Assembly (NCBI GenBank): GCA_947496865.1
Contig: CANMEE010000001.1
Span: forward strand, 1,603,501 to 1,667,500
Reading direction: 5' to 3'
Length of the DNA: 64,000 bases
Source: an uncultured Sphingomonadaceae bacterium
Lineage (GTDB): Bacteria; Pseudomonadota; Alphaproteobacteria; Sphingomonadales; Sphingomonadaceae
The notes under the pieces are model-generated. The model saw only the letters and a list, made by a program, of their open reading frames with translations. It made no database searches and was not told the origin of the DNA. Shown piece after piece: positions 44,972-53,902 of this stretch. The position numbers and the translations under genes were made by a program. The stretch's first letter is position 1. Every line of letters starts with the position of its first letter.

Positions 44972-45850
44972 ATGTCTAAAAGCGATGCCCCCCATCTAGC
45001 CACTCTTACTGTTGCAGCCGATCAATCCCGCGCCGCAGACCGGCATAGTGATATCCAAGGTGTGGCCGACGATGTTTACATGGTCCGGGGTAAAATGCGA
45101 TCTACCCCCAGTCGGCCCCTGTTCGAGCGATTATTTGTACATTTTTCACGTACAATGACAATTGTGCGTCAGAGAAATGAACAAGGAAACTATGAACTGA
45201 CCTTGATCAATAGTTTGCGTCTAAACGCCCAAACACTTTCACAATTAGCTGAACTAGGTGAAGTCAAACATATTGTGAGGCTGGGGTCTTTCCACGGCGT
45301 AGATGATGCCTTCTATGTCCAACATTACGACGCCAAATACTGGGTCGTCAATGGTATGAAGAGCGCTCAGGGCTTGAAAATAGATCCTGAAATTATGTCC
45401 AGTTCCTATCTTCCAATTGTTGGCGGCCAGTTTTTCAGTTTTGATGATCTGGCTTATCCGGAGGCCATTGTCATCCTGCCGCCGAAACTGAAAAGAGCAG
45501 GTTTAGCAATCACGACAGACGCAATTCAGAACCACAGATCCATATTTGATATCAATAATTCTCCTTTGGTTTCGCTGGCGATTTGGCGCATCGGCCTTGC
45601 TGGGGAAGCTCGGTTGGGACCTATGTGGATGAGAGAACAAACACCTGCGCGCCAGGATTTCAAAACTACCTCCGGGGAAGAAAAGAAGCGCGATATTATC
45701 GCATTTTTTAGACCACAGTTTGAACGTTTGTTATCGCAATATGATTTTGATATACTAATACCCGGTCATGGCTGGCCAATTCCCAAAAATGCAAAAGCTG
45801 CAATCCGCGCAAGCCTTGATAGCCAGCTACCAGTGATTGAATGGCGTTAA
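44972..45850 (+). CDS. Metallo-beta-lactamase-fold-like protein (DUF4336-like)
   Basis: A 292-residue protein. The pattern of a degenerate metallo-hydrolase is visible: DDVYMVRGKMR near the start, HIVRLGSFHGVDDAFYV in the middle and IPGHGWPIP near the end, where a metal-binding histidine normally sits. The canonical HxHxDH cluster is not present, so activity is doubtful. CGGAG precedes the ATG at 44972; the GTG at 44966 is less likely. It follows the malic enzyme by 12 bases and is probably in the same operon. Confidence 0.68.
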   Translation: MSKSDAPHLATLTVAADQSRAADRHSDIQGVADDVYMVRGKMRSTPSRPLFERLFVHFSRTMTIVRQRNEQGNYELTLINSLRLNAQTLSQLAELGEVKHIVRLGSFHGVDDAFYVQHYDAKYWVVNGMKSAQGLKIDPEIMSSSYLPIVGGQFFSFDDLAYPEAIVILPPKLKRAGLAITTDAIQNHRSIFDINNSPLVSLAIWRIGLAGEARLGPMWMREQTPARQDFKTTSGEEKKRDIIAFFRPQFERLLSQYDFDILIPGHGWPIPKNAKAAIRASLDSQLPVIEWR

Positions 45851-45864
45851 CAAACTCACGTTTT

Positions 45865-46323
45865 CTACTCGCAATCCTCCAATATAGATCTCATTTTCTT
45901 CCTCGCACGGAATACATTTTGTTTGATCAGGGTTTCGCTTTGTCCAGTGATTGCAGATGCCTCCCGCAATGAAACTCCTAGAGTTTTGGTCAGCAGCAGC
46001 GCCTCTCTTTGTTTTGGGGGAAGTTGAGAGACAGCATATTTGACAGATAGAATTAGCTCAAAGTTATCCTGATAATCTCCGCAAACATCTTCAAGGTCAT
46101 CATGGTATTGAAGAGATAATTGCCGGTTGTCCCACCGCAATTGATCTACCCACTTGTAGTGAGCAATAGTCTTTACCCAAGGCCAAATTGGCCTGCTCGC
46201 ATCAAATTTCAGGATCTGCTTGGAAATTGCAAACAATACTTCCTGGCACAAATCTTCAGCGCCATGCGTTGAATAGCGCTGCCGAAAATATCGCAATATT
46301 GTTGGCCGTAACTTCTCAATCAA
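45865..46323 (-). CDS. ECF-type RNA polymerase sigma factor, start codon uncertain
   Basis: Region 2 (AEDLCQEVLFAISKQILKFD, WVKTIAHYKWVDQLRW) and region 4 (LPPKQREALLLTKTLGVSLREASAITGQSE) of a small sigma factor are present in 152 residues. In the same frame about 20 family-like codons continue upstream (LDDLAHTASQGCDGSLQG) without any ATG, GTG or TTG before a stop, although an AAGGAG sits just ahead of them. Either translation starts at the TTG used here, which costs part of region 2.1, or the original start codon has been lost. No anti-sigma gene is adjacent. Confidence 0.75.
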   Translation of the reverse strand: MIEKLRPTILRYFRQRYSTHGAEDLCQEVLFAISKQILKFDASRPIWPWVKTIAHYKWVDQLRWDNRQLSLQYHDDLEDVCGDYQDNFELILSVKYAVSQLPPKQREALLLTKTLGVSLREASAITGQSETLIKQNVFRARKKMRSILEDCE

Positions 46324-46747
46324 ACCTTGAAGACTGCCGTCGCAACCTTGCGATGCGGTATGTGCTAAATCGTCTAGGGATGTAACTCTAAAACTCCTTC
46401 ATGAGATGATCTGATGACGAGGGCGGCGTGTTATCCTGACTGACAAATCAATAGGATCTGTACATAGATGCCCTCCAAGCCAATTTTGTTACAAGAGATT
46501 CAATTTTTCGATTGGGAGTTGGACTGATTCAGCAAGGTTCAAACCGCTGGGTCAAGAAGAAACGCCTTTTCCGCCGCCAAGGTGGTCAACCAATATGTTT
46601 CTGCTATCATCAATCAACAAGAAGGCGAGTATTGAGAAAGCCATATCAGCAAATGTAACAGAATGGGGATGTGCTGCATCTAATTCTGTCGGTCTGTTTA
46701 TGCATGTTCCTATGCGATGAACAAAGGCTTGGAAGGGGACAAAAAAA
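46324..46747. other. Divergent promoter region, no gene
   Basis: About 420 bases between the sigma factor and the antiporter gene. The sigma-side part contains the upstream extension of the sigma reading frame and an AAGGAG (about 46393). No other structure is evident. Confidence 0.5.
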
Positions 46748-48031
46748 ATGTCGGAAACCGGGATACTCCTGTTATGCGTTTCCACCTTCGCATTCACTTT
46801 AATCGGTCGCCGGGTTTCCTCATCTATCATCACAGCGCCCATGTTGTTTCTTGGGCTTGGATACCTTTTGGTTTCCCTGGGTGTTTTTGACAGCGAGGCG
46901 GCCGAAGGGTCGCTACATCTTGTTGCAGAAGTCACATTAATAATTCTGCTCTTTCTTGATGCTTCGCAGATAGATCTCAGGCTTTTGAAAGAACGGCATA
47001 TTTGGCCGCAACGAATGCTGACTATCGGCCTGCCTCTTGCCATATTGATCGGTACCTTTGTCGCCTGGTTATTTTTACCGGGTTGGCCACTTGTTGCTCT
47101 CGCACTGATAGCCTCCCTCCTGGCGCCCACCGATGCCGCGCTTGGCCAGTCAGTGGTGAGCAACAAGCTGGTACCTGACAGGGTAAGACGCGGACTAACG
47201 GTTGAGAGCGGGTTAAACGATGGGCTGGCTCTGCCGATAATTCTACTTTTCGCCAGCCTGACCGGCGAGGTCATGGACGCTGAATCACGTAACTGGGTTT
47301 TGTTCGGGGCTGGACAGCTCATATTGGGGCCAATCGCTGGTATATTGATAGGGGGATGTGGGGCTTCGGCAATGCTGTTCGCCAATAGACGCGGATGGAC
47401 GTCCGACGTGTTTGAGGGTATCGCCGCTTTGACATTGGCAGGCACTGCATATCTGCTCGCTACTGAAATTGGAGGCAACGGATTTATCGCAGCCTTTGTT
47501 GCCGGCCTGACCCTTGGCAACATTATCAAGGGACGCTGCAGATTCCTGTTTGAATTTACTGAAAGTGAGGGCCAGTTGTTGATGTGGGCCGCGTTCTTCC
47601 TCCTGGGGGTGGCGCTTCTCCCCGAAGCATTGGAACGACTTACTCCCGTTATATTTGGACTCATTCTTATCAGTCTATTCATTGTCCGGCCAGTTGCTAT
47701 CTGGATATCACTTATCGGAACCGATGCTGCTCCGGCAACAAGGCTTTTCTTTGGTTGGTTTGGCCCCAGAGGTCTGGCGACCGCGCTGTTTGCCTTGCTA
47801 ATTTTGCCTCAGATTGGCGGCGAATATGCCGAAACAATATTGGCGATTGCGATCAACGCCGTATGGATAAGTGCGTTGTTGCACGGCATCAGCGCCGCAC
47901 CGTTAGGCCGCCTCTATGGCGAAATGGTTGCCAAACAAGGCGATTGTGCCGAGAAGCAACCAGTTGCCAAACCCTTCGAAGACATCCGCGCCACACAATC
48001 CCCAGAATTACCCGGAGAAAAAAATGACTGA
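46748..48031 (+). CDS. Monovalent cation:proton antiporter (CPA1/NhaP-like)
   Basis: A 427-residue protein with about 12 membrane helices. The transport-core motifs are LAPTDAALGQSVVSN (the TD discontinuous helix), VESGLNDGLALPI (the ND motif of CPA1) and the late GWFGPRGLATALFALLI. Members exchange Na+ or K+ for H+ for pH and salt homeostasis. A short cytosolic tail ends in ELPGEKND. Its last bases overlap the ATG of the Rieske-glutamate synthase gene (ATGAC), linking the two. A long reverse-strand ORF across it is a shadow. Confidence 0.92.
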   Translation: MSETGILLLCVSTFAFTLIGRRVSSSIITAPMLFLGLGYLLVSLGVFDSEAAEGSLHLVAEVTLIILLFLDASQIDLRLLKERHIWPQRMLTIGLPLAILIGTFVAWLFLPGWPLVALALIASLLAPTDAALGQSVVSNKLVPDRVRRGLTVESGLNDGLALPIILLFASLTGEVMDAESRNWVLFGAGQLILGPIAGILIGGCGASAMLFANRRGWTSDVFEGIAALTLAGTAYLLATEIGGNGFIAAFVAGLTLGNIIKGRCRFLFEFTESEGQLLMWAAFFLLGVALLPEALERLTPVIFGLILISLFIVRPVAIWISLIGTDAAPATRLFFGWFGPRGLATALFALLILPQIGGEYAETILAIAINAVWISALLHGISAAPLGRLYGEMVAKQGDCAEKQPVAKPFEDIRATQSPELPGEKND

Positions 48032-49637
48032 CACCATTGTTGCCAAATTTGATGAGCTTAAAGACCGCGAACCGGCCTATGCACTTGTCGGAAACGTTGA
48101 TCTAGTTGTCGTTCGGTTTGATGATGAAGTTGGTGTTTTTTATGGACGCTGCCTCCATCGCGGGGCGTTGATGTCCGATGGCCATGTCGATGCCAACGAC
48201 AATTTGATCTGCGGCGTGCACAATTGGGATTACCGTCTGGATACTGGGGTTTCCAGCTATGCGAACGAGGAGAAACTACATAAGTTCAGCGCGCGCGTCG
48301 AAGCTGGCAATGTTCTGGTTGACGACGATGAAATCGCGAAATGGCATGATGATAACCCGCAGCCCTTTGATCGCGATGCCTATCTTGGCCTTTATGCAGA
48401 CACCAGCCATGGCACCACCGAAGAACCTTTAAACGGTCTTATCCAGCAATATGCCAAAGACGGACTGACCAAGGTCGGCCATCATGGGGCCGTAGATTCG
48501 ATGGGTGTTCCCCGCGATCAATTGCCAAGTTGGGATGACATCCAATTGCTCACGGCTCAGTTGCACAAACCACCTTTGCTTGATGACGATGCAGTGGGGA
48601 CTGAGGTGATTATTGGACCGAATGCTCAGAAACCACTTAAGCTGAAGATACCGCTCTTTGTATCGGATATGAGTTTCGGTGCCCTGTCCGAAACCGCGAA
48701 AGTAGCTTTGGCACGCGGTGCGGAAATGGCTGGCACCGGTATCTGTTCCGGCGAGGGCGGGATGTTGCCCGAAGAACAATCCGAAAACACGCGCTATTTC
48801 TATGAACTCGCATCGGCTCGCTTTGGCTTTAGTTGGGATAAGCTAGACCGGGTTCAGGCTTTTCACTTCAAGGGCGGTCAAGGCGCAAAAACCGGCACAG
48901 GCGGACATTTGCCGGGCAATAAAGTCAAGGGCAAGATTGCTGAAGTGCGCGGTCTGGACGAGGGGCAATCGGCCATTTCCCCACCACGGTTCCCGGAATG
49001 GACCGAAGTCAGTCAGATCAAGGAATTTGCAGACGAGGTGCGTGATCGCACCGGCGGAATCCCGATTGGATACAAACTGTCGGCACAGCATATCGAAAAG
49101 GATATCGATGCGGCACTGGAAGTTGATGTGGATTATATTATCCTTGATGGCCGTGGCGGCGGCACGGGTGCCGCACCCATTATTTTCCGCGACAATATAT
49201 CTGTTCCTACGATTCCGGCACTGGCCAGAGCACGGAAGCATCTCGACAGTTCTGACCGGAAAGATGTCACTTTGGTAATCACCGGTGGGCTACGCAAACC
49301 GGCAGACTTTATCAAGGCGATGGCGATGGGTGCAGATGCCATTGCAGTGTCCAATGCAGCCATGCAATCCATCGGTTGTATCGCGATGCGTGCCTGCCAC
49401 ACAAACAATTGTCCGGTTGGAATTGCAACCCAGAAACCACATCTGGAAAACCGGCTGCTGGCGGACAAATCAGCAGCGCAGCTCAAGAACTTCTTCGAGA
49501 CCAGCACTGAGCTTATGCAGGTGATGGCACGCGCCTGCGGCCATGACCATCTGTCCAAATTTGAACAGAGTGATTTGACGACGTGGAAGAAAGATATGGC
49601 CGCTTTGACCGGTGTTGCTTTTGGCGGCGTAGCCTGA
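48024..49637 (+). CDS. Rieske ferredoxin domain fused to FMN-binding glutamate synthase-like domain
   Basis: A 537-residue fusion. Residues about 1-100 are a Rieske [2Fe-2S] domain with Cys43/His45 (CLHRG) and Cys63/His66 (CGVHNW). Residues about 180-530 match the FMN/Fe-S core of the glutamate synthase large subunit: FGALSETAKVALARGAEMAG, SGEGGMLPEE, DGRGGGTGAAP and the 3Fe-4S motif CIAMRACHTNNCPVGIAT. The glutaminase domain is absent, so it resembles the stand-alone GltB2-type enzymes with a built-in electron donor domain. The start at 48024 has GGAGAAAA upstream; an earlier in-frame ATG at 47916 is inside the antiporter gene and is rejected. The electron partner and product are unknown. 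Confidence 0.85.
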   Translation: MTDTIVAKFDELKDREPAYALVGNVDLVVVRFDDEVGVFYGRCLHRGALMSDGHVDANDNLICGVHNWDYRLDTGVSSYANEEKLHKFSARVEAGNVLVDDDEIAKWHDDNPQPFDRDAYLGLYADTSHGTTEEPLNGLIQQYAKDGLTKVGHHGAVDSMGVPRDQLPSWDDIQLLTAQLHKPPLLDDDAVGTEVIIGPNAQKPLKLKIPLFVSDMSFGALSETAKVALARGAEMAGTGICSGEGGMLPEEQSENTRYFYELASARFGFSWDKLDRVQAFHFKGGQGAKTGTGGHLPGNKVKGKIAEVRGLDEGQSAISPPRFPEWTEVSQIKEFADEVRDRTGGIPIGYKLSAQHIEKDIDAALEVDVDYIILDGRGGGTGAAPIIFRDNISVPTIPALARARKHLDSSDRKDVTLVITGGLRKPADFIKAMAMGADAIAVSNAAMQSIGCIAMRACHTNNCPVGIATQKPHLENRLLADKSAAQLKNFFETSTELMQVMARACGHDHLSKFEQSDLTTWKKDMAALTGVAFGGVA

Positions 49638-49674
49638 AGCACAGCGGTGATATTATTGGAATTGAGGTAAGATA

Positions 49675-51654
49675 ATGAGCGAGAATAAACTGGATTGGGT
49701 CAATATAGGCAAAGTTGGCGACCTACCGGAAGGACGTGTCAAAACCGTCACGGCACGAACAGTTTCCATCTGCCTGTCGCACTTTGATGGTCAATATGCC
49801 GCAATGGACAATCATTGCCCGCATCAAAACGGACCGCTTGGCGAAGGCTCGATTGAAAAAGGTATCGATGGCAAATGCTGGATAAGATGCCCCTGGCATG
49901 GATGGGACTTTGATCCGCTAACAGGCAAACCGCCGGGTGGGCATGAGGATAGTGGCCAGACAACCTACCCGGTTGAAGTTCGGGGAGACGAAATTCTCGT
50001 TGGCCTCGAACCCGAATCACCACATCAGCGCACCGCGACCGACACCATGGCGGAAACAATGGTTAATTGGGGCGTCAAACGTGTGTTTGGTATGGTTGGA
50101 CATAGTAACCTTGGACTATCTGACGCCATCCGGCTGCGAGCAGAAGCAGGTGAAATGCACTTTGTTGGTATAAGGCACGAGGGCGTTGCCTCTTTTGCCG
50201 CGTCGGCTTATGGAAAGCTGACCGGAAAACCCGCAGCCTGCCTTACTATTGCCGGCCCCGGTGCGACCAATTTGATGACCGGTTTGTGGGATGCCCATGT
50301 GGACCGGGCGCCCGTTTTGGCGCTTACCGGGCAGGTACAAACACAGGTGTTTGGTCCTGGCGCGTTTCAGGATATTGATCTGGCTTCTGCTTTTGATGCG
50401 GTGGCGCATTTCTCACAGACGGTGCTGCACAGTTCCAAACATGGCGAACTCATGTCGCTAGCCTGCAAGAACGCGCTTGATCATCAGCATGTATCCCATC
50501 TGATTTTCCCTGATGATGTGCAGACCATTCCGAGCGACAAGCCTGCGGGTGATCCAAAAGGGCGGATGGGTCGCGCTTTGATTACGCCTTCCGCTGAGGA
50601 CCAGCAGGAAGCCGCAACGCTGATCAACGATGCCAAACGTCCAATCATCATTGTTGGTCATGGCGCGCAAGGATCGCGTGATCAGATTATTGCGCTCGCC
50701 GAAAAATTGGGTGCGCCGGTGTTGACCACCTTCAAAGCCAAGGGTCTGATCCCGGATGATCATCCCAATGCCGCCGGTGTGCTTGGCCGCTCGGGTACGC
50801 CTATTGCCAGCTGGTTTATGAACGAGACGGATTTGATCATTGCGCTGGGTTCTTCCTTTGCCAATCACACAGGTATAGAGCCTTCCAAACCGATTATTCA
50901 GGTGGATTATGATCGGGCCCAGTTGGGTAAATTCCATGCTGTGGAACTTCCGATTTGGGGAGAGATTGGTGCGTTTTGCGATGTTATGTCGGGTCAAGTT
51001 GACCGGGCACCGAACGCTGCCGATCAGCTTGCCGATGTAGCTGACCGCTGGCGGATGTGGCGTAATGAGAAGGCTAAGAGAATTACCGAAGAAGGTGGAA
51101 ATGGCGTGCACAGCGCCGCGATTTTTGCTGCGCTCAGCAAACTTGCTCCTGACGATGCAATCATCGCGGTAGATGTAGGCAATAACACCTATAGCTTTGG
51201 GCGTTATTTTGAAACGAAAGGCAAGCAACGCGTCCTGATGTCTGGCTATCTTGGTTCAATCGGCTTTGGATTTGCCGCCGGAATCGGTGCTTGGGCGGCA
51301 ACACAGGATTTCGAGGAATTTAAAGGCCGCAAAGTCATTTCCATCTCCGGCGATGGTGGCTTTGGCCAGTACCCAATGGATTTCACCACTGCCGTCAAAT
51401 ATGGAATGAACATTACTCATATTCTGTTGCACAACGGTGAGCTGGGCAAAATTTCCAAAGAACAAAAGGCGGGTGAATGGCCAGTCTGGGAAACCGGCTT
51501 GCACAACCCCAGCTTTGCTGCATTTGCCAAATTATGCGGAGGTCACGGACAGAAAGTGACCGATAGCACAAAACTTGAAGAAGCGATTGCAAACGCACTG
51601 ACAAAAGATGGCCCCGGACTGGTCGAGATCATGTCCGATGCTGATTTGATTTGA
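49675..51654 (+). CDS. Rieske domain fused to thiamine-diphosphate enzyme
   Basis: A 659-residue fusion. Residues about 1-110 are a Rieske domain with Cys48/His50 (HCPHQNG) and Cys72/His75 (CPWHGW). Residues about 115-655 are a complete TPP enzyme: catalytic Glu in IRHEGVASFAASAYGK, CLTIAGPGATNLMTGL, and the PP motif SGDGGFGQYPMDF with its following HNGELG. TPP enzymes of the PoxB class pass electrons to FAD and then quinone; a fused 2Fe-2S domain could take them instead. GAGGTAAG precedes the ATG. It is the second Rieske fusion in a row, 37 bases after the first. Confidence 0.85.
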   Translation: MSENKLDWVNIGKVGDLPEGRVKTVTARTVSICLSHFDGQYAAMDNHCPHQNGPLGEGSIEKGIDGKCWIRCPWHGWDFDPLTGKPPGGHEDSGQTTYPVEVRGDEILVGLEPESPHQRTATDTMAETMVNWGVKRVFGMVGHSNLGLSDAIRLRAEAGEMHFVGIRHEGVASFAASAYGKLTGKPAACLTIAGPGATNLMTGLWDAHVDRAPVLALTGQVQTQVFGPGAFQDIDLASAFDAVAHFSQTVLHSSKHGELMSLACKNALDHQHVSHLIFPDDVQTIPSDKPAGDPKGRMGRALITPSAEDQQEAATLINDAKRPIIIVGHGAQGSRDQIIALAEKLGAPVLTTFKAKGLIPDDHPNAAGVLGRSGTPIASWFMNETDLIIALGSSFANHTGIEPSKPIIQVDYDRAQLGKFHAVELPIWGEIGAFCDVMSGQVDRAPNAADQLADVADRWRMWRNEKAKRITEEGGNGVHSAAIFAALSKLAPDDAIIAVDVGNNTYSFGRYFETKGKQRVLMSGYLGSIGFGFAAGIGAWAATQDFEEFKGRKVISISGDGGFGQYPMDFTTAVKYGMNITHILLHNGELGKISKEQKAGEWPVWETGLHNPSFAAFAKLCGGHGQKVTDSTKLEEAIANALTKDGPGLVEIMSDADLI

Positions 51655-51686
51655 TTTGATTTACTAACCATTGAAATGAGAAAACA

Positions 51687-52526
51687 ATGACTTCTGACGC
51701 GCTTCTAAAAAATGTGAACCCGGAACGATTGGTTCCAGCGAGGGTGATTGCCCACCGGGCCGCGCAACATCTAACAAAAGCAGCAAGAGCCAATCTGGAA
51801 GCGAAACCCGATGACAGTCATTCCAATCTCGGCTGGGACTCTACGCAGAATGCGTTTCTAACCCATCCGCTTGATGGTTGGTTTGTCGGTCTCTCGCTGT
51901 CCCCGCTTCGCATTTTCCTTTCGGAAGGGAATGAAGTTCGCGAAGACCTTCATTTGAATGGTGTGAGTGATACGGAGGTTGGTATTTGGTTGGATGCGCG
52001 ATTGACATCGCGGGGTCTTAGCGCTGGTTCTGTGATCGATCTACCCTATGATCTTCCTGCGGAGGTGGCGGGAATCGATAGTTATCACGAGGTGGAGCAT
52101 GAACAGGCACTCGGTGCGTTGGCGGGTTGGTTCGATGTTTCAGCAAATACGCTGGAAAAGATCGTTTCCGACAATACGGACATAAAGCCGGGCCCAAGTC
52201 CTGTGCGCTGCTGGCCGCATCATTTTGACATTGCCACCTATGTCTCGCTTGAGGTAGGCGATCCGGAAACCGCACGAGGTATTGGAGTTGGCCTGTCGCC
52301 AGGCGATGAGGGCTACAATGAGCCCTATTTTTATATCAATCCGTGGCCGTATCTCGACAAGGACAATCTACCGGACGTCGTCAAACCTGGTCATTGGCAT
52401 ATTGACGGCTATGTTGGTTTGATTGCCACAGCCAGTGAGTTGATCGATGCTGAAGATATTCAGTCAGCCATAACCAGGTTTGTGCAACAATCTTTCGCCA
52501 CTGCAAAAGCGGCTCAAGGAATGTAA
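51687..52526 (+). CDS. DUF5996-like protein
   Basis: A 279-residue soluble protein with no signal peptide or TM helix. The first half has DSTQNAFLTHPLDGWFVGLSLSP-like DUF5996 patterns (HPLDGWFVGLSLSPL), and the C-terminal half has CWPHHFDIATYVSLE, EPYFYINPWPYLDK and GHWHIDGY. Conserved His, Trp and Tyr clusters suggest a ligand- or metal-binding protein. It follows the Rieske-TPP gene by 32 bases. The function is not known; the family assignment is from pattern memory. Confidence 0.65.
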   Translation: MTSDALLKNVNPERLVPARVIAHRAAQHLTKAARANLEAKPDDSHSNLGWDSTQNAFLTHPLDGWFVGLSLSPLRIFLSEGNEVREDLHLNGVSDTEVGIWLDARLTSRGLSAGSVIDLPYDLPAEVAGIDSYHEVEHEQALGALAGWFDVSANTLEKIVSDNTDIKPGPSPVRCWPHHFDIATYVSLEVGDPETARGIGVGLSPGDEGYNEPYFYINPWPYLDKDNLPDVVKPGHWHIDGYVGLIATASELIDAEDIQSAITRFVQQSFATAKAAQGM

Positions 52527-52531
52527 CGACG

Positions 52532-53245
52532 GTGGCAGCTGCACTCACCCTGCTTGTGTTGCTTGCTGGTTCGCTATTCATCGTGCGAATTGCTTCTGTA
52601 GCGCTGCGTATCACCGGACTGCCCGATCATGTCGCACGGTTCCAGTCCATCTCGGCGCTAACCGGAGCCGGTTTTACCACCTCTGAATCTGAGTCGATCG
52701 TCAATTTTCCGGTTCGCCGGAAAGTGATTGTCAGTCTGATGATCTTTGGCAATCTGGGGCTAGTTTCAGTGTTGTCCACCTTCATCGTCGCCTTCAGCGA
52801 AAGCGCAGGTGACACGGATGCAATGATCCGTCAGGGGCTGATGATCGTTGCGGTGGTCGCCTTCACTGCCTTTGTGATGACCAACAAGACATTGGACAAG
52901 TTCTTGTGTGATGCCATAGCCCGGATTTTGTACCGATTCATGAAATCGGATCAGCGACATTTCCTAACTGTGCTCGCGCTGGACGATCTTCATAGTGTTG
53001 CGGAGCATGTTTATCGGGGTAAAAAGGATCTTCGCCTGACAGATATCATCCCATCCAGTCTCGGCCTGAACCTACTGTCCGTTCGCGGGACGGAACACAC
53101 TCACTTTGATGAATTTGGGCCGGATTTTCTTGTCGGACAGAATGAGACTCTGGTCTGTTTTGGCAGCAATAAAGACCATCAGAAACTAGCCGACCATTTG
53201 GCCGGGACTTTTCCCTTTCAATCTGGAGCAGGAGATATGCGATGA
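52532..53245 (+). CDS. Membrane protein with TrkH-like filter loop and TrkA-C domain
   Basis: A 237-residue protein from a GTG start. An N-terminal TM helix precedes FQSISALTGAGFTTSESE, which resembles a K+ transporter pore loop, and two more TM helices (VSLMIFGNLGLVSVLSTFIV, LMIVAVVAFTAFVM) follow. The C-terminal 80 residues (LRLTDIIPSSLGLNLLSV, FLVGQNETLVCFGSNKDHQKLADHLAG) form a TrkA-C (RCK-C) ligand domain. It may be a small K+ channel or regulator. It begins 5 bases after the DUF5996 stop and overlaps the redoxin gene by four bases. Confidence 0.72.
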   Translation: MAAALTLLVLLAGSLFIVRIASVALRITGLPDHVARFQSISALTGAGFTTSESESIVNFPVRRKVIVSLMIFGNLGLVSVLSTFIVAFSESAGDTDAMIRQGLMIVAVVAFTAFVMTNKTLDKFLCDAIARILYRFMKSDQRHFLTVLALDDLHSVAEHVYRGKKDLRLTDIIPSSLGLNLLSVRGTEHTHFDEFGPDFLVGQNETLVCFGSNKDHQKLADHLAGTFPFQSGAGDMR

Positions 53246-53871
53246 ACCTGAAATCACGATTTCTGATTTTAACCTGGGCGATTTGCTCAGTAACATTATC
53301 TGCCTGTTCACCCGCAGAACCTGAAGAACCACCGAAGAGCCAATCCTATCTGGATCGATTGGCTGAAGAAAACCATGTGTCTTTCAACTATGACGCCGGA
53401 CTTCGGGTGGGTGCAAGAGTTCCGAAACGGATCAATATTGTATCTGAAGCCGGAGAAACCAATCTGGAGCAGTTGCTGGAAGATGGGCCAGCGGTTCTTG
53501 TCTTTGTTCGCTCGGTTGAATGGTGCAGCCATTGCCAAGCGGAATTGGTCGAAGTGAATACGGAAGTCGCGCTGGCTAAAGCCAAGGGTTACCAGGTTTA
53601 TGCGATCAGTTACGACAAACCTGCAATCCTGACCAAATTTGCCGAAAACAAGAAATTGGATTTCACACTATTATCTGACGAAGCGTCTGCGCTGATAGAT
53701 GCATTTGACTTGCGTGATCCTCAGTTCACCAGTGGTCGCGGCGTGGGCGTCGCCATTGCGACTGTCATGGTTGTCGACAAGGAAGGGGTAATTCGGGGCA
53801 AAACAATTTCGGGGGATCATGATGACCAACCACCCAAAGATCAGATTGCGACAATGCTAAACTCGATATGA
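53242..53871 (+). CDS. Redoxin-family (AhpC/TSA-like) lipoprotein
   Basis: A 209-residue protein. A lipobox LSAC puts the lipidated Cys at 22. The mature part is a thioredoxin-fold redoxin with Cys95-Ser-His-Cys98 (EWCSHC), then AISYDKPAILTKFAE and the strand TVMVVDKEGVIRGK. It would be anchored in the outer or inner membrane and perform peroxide or disulphide reduction in the periplasm. It overlaps the preceding TrkA-C gene (ATGA), so it is translated from the same mRNA. Confidence 0.85.
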   Translation: MNLKSRFLILTWAICSVTLSACSPAEPEEPPKSQSYLDRLAEENHVSFNYDAGLRVGARVPKRINIVSEAGETNLEQLLEDGPAVLVFVRSVEWCSHCQAELVEVNTEVALAKAKGYQVYAISYDKPAILTKFAENKKLDFTLLSDEASALIDAFDLRDPQFTSGRGVGVAIATVMVVDKEGVIRGKTISGDHDDQPPKDQIATMLNSI

Positions 53872-53902
53872 TCCACAGCGACCGCAAGTGATCGGAATAA
53901 CA

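Noticed and set aside
46552..47682. Long reverse-strand frame of 376 codons
   Set aside because: It lies opposite the cation:proton antiporter, is Pro/Arg/Ser/Asn-rich with no motif, and has no ribosome binding site. It is a shadow of the antiporter gene.
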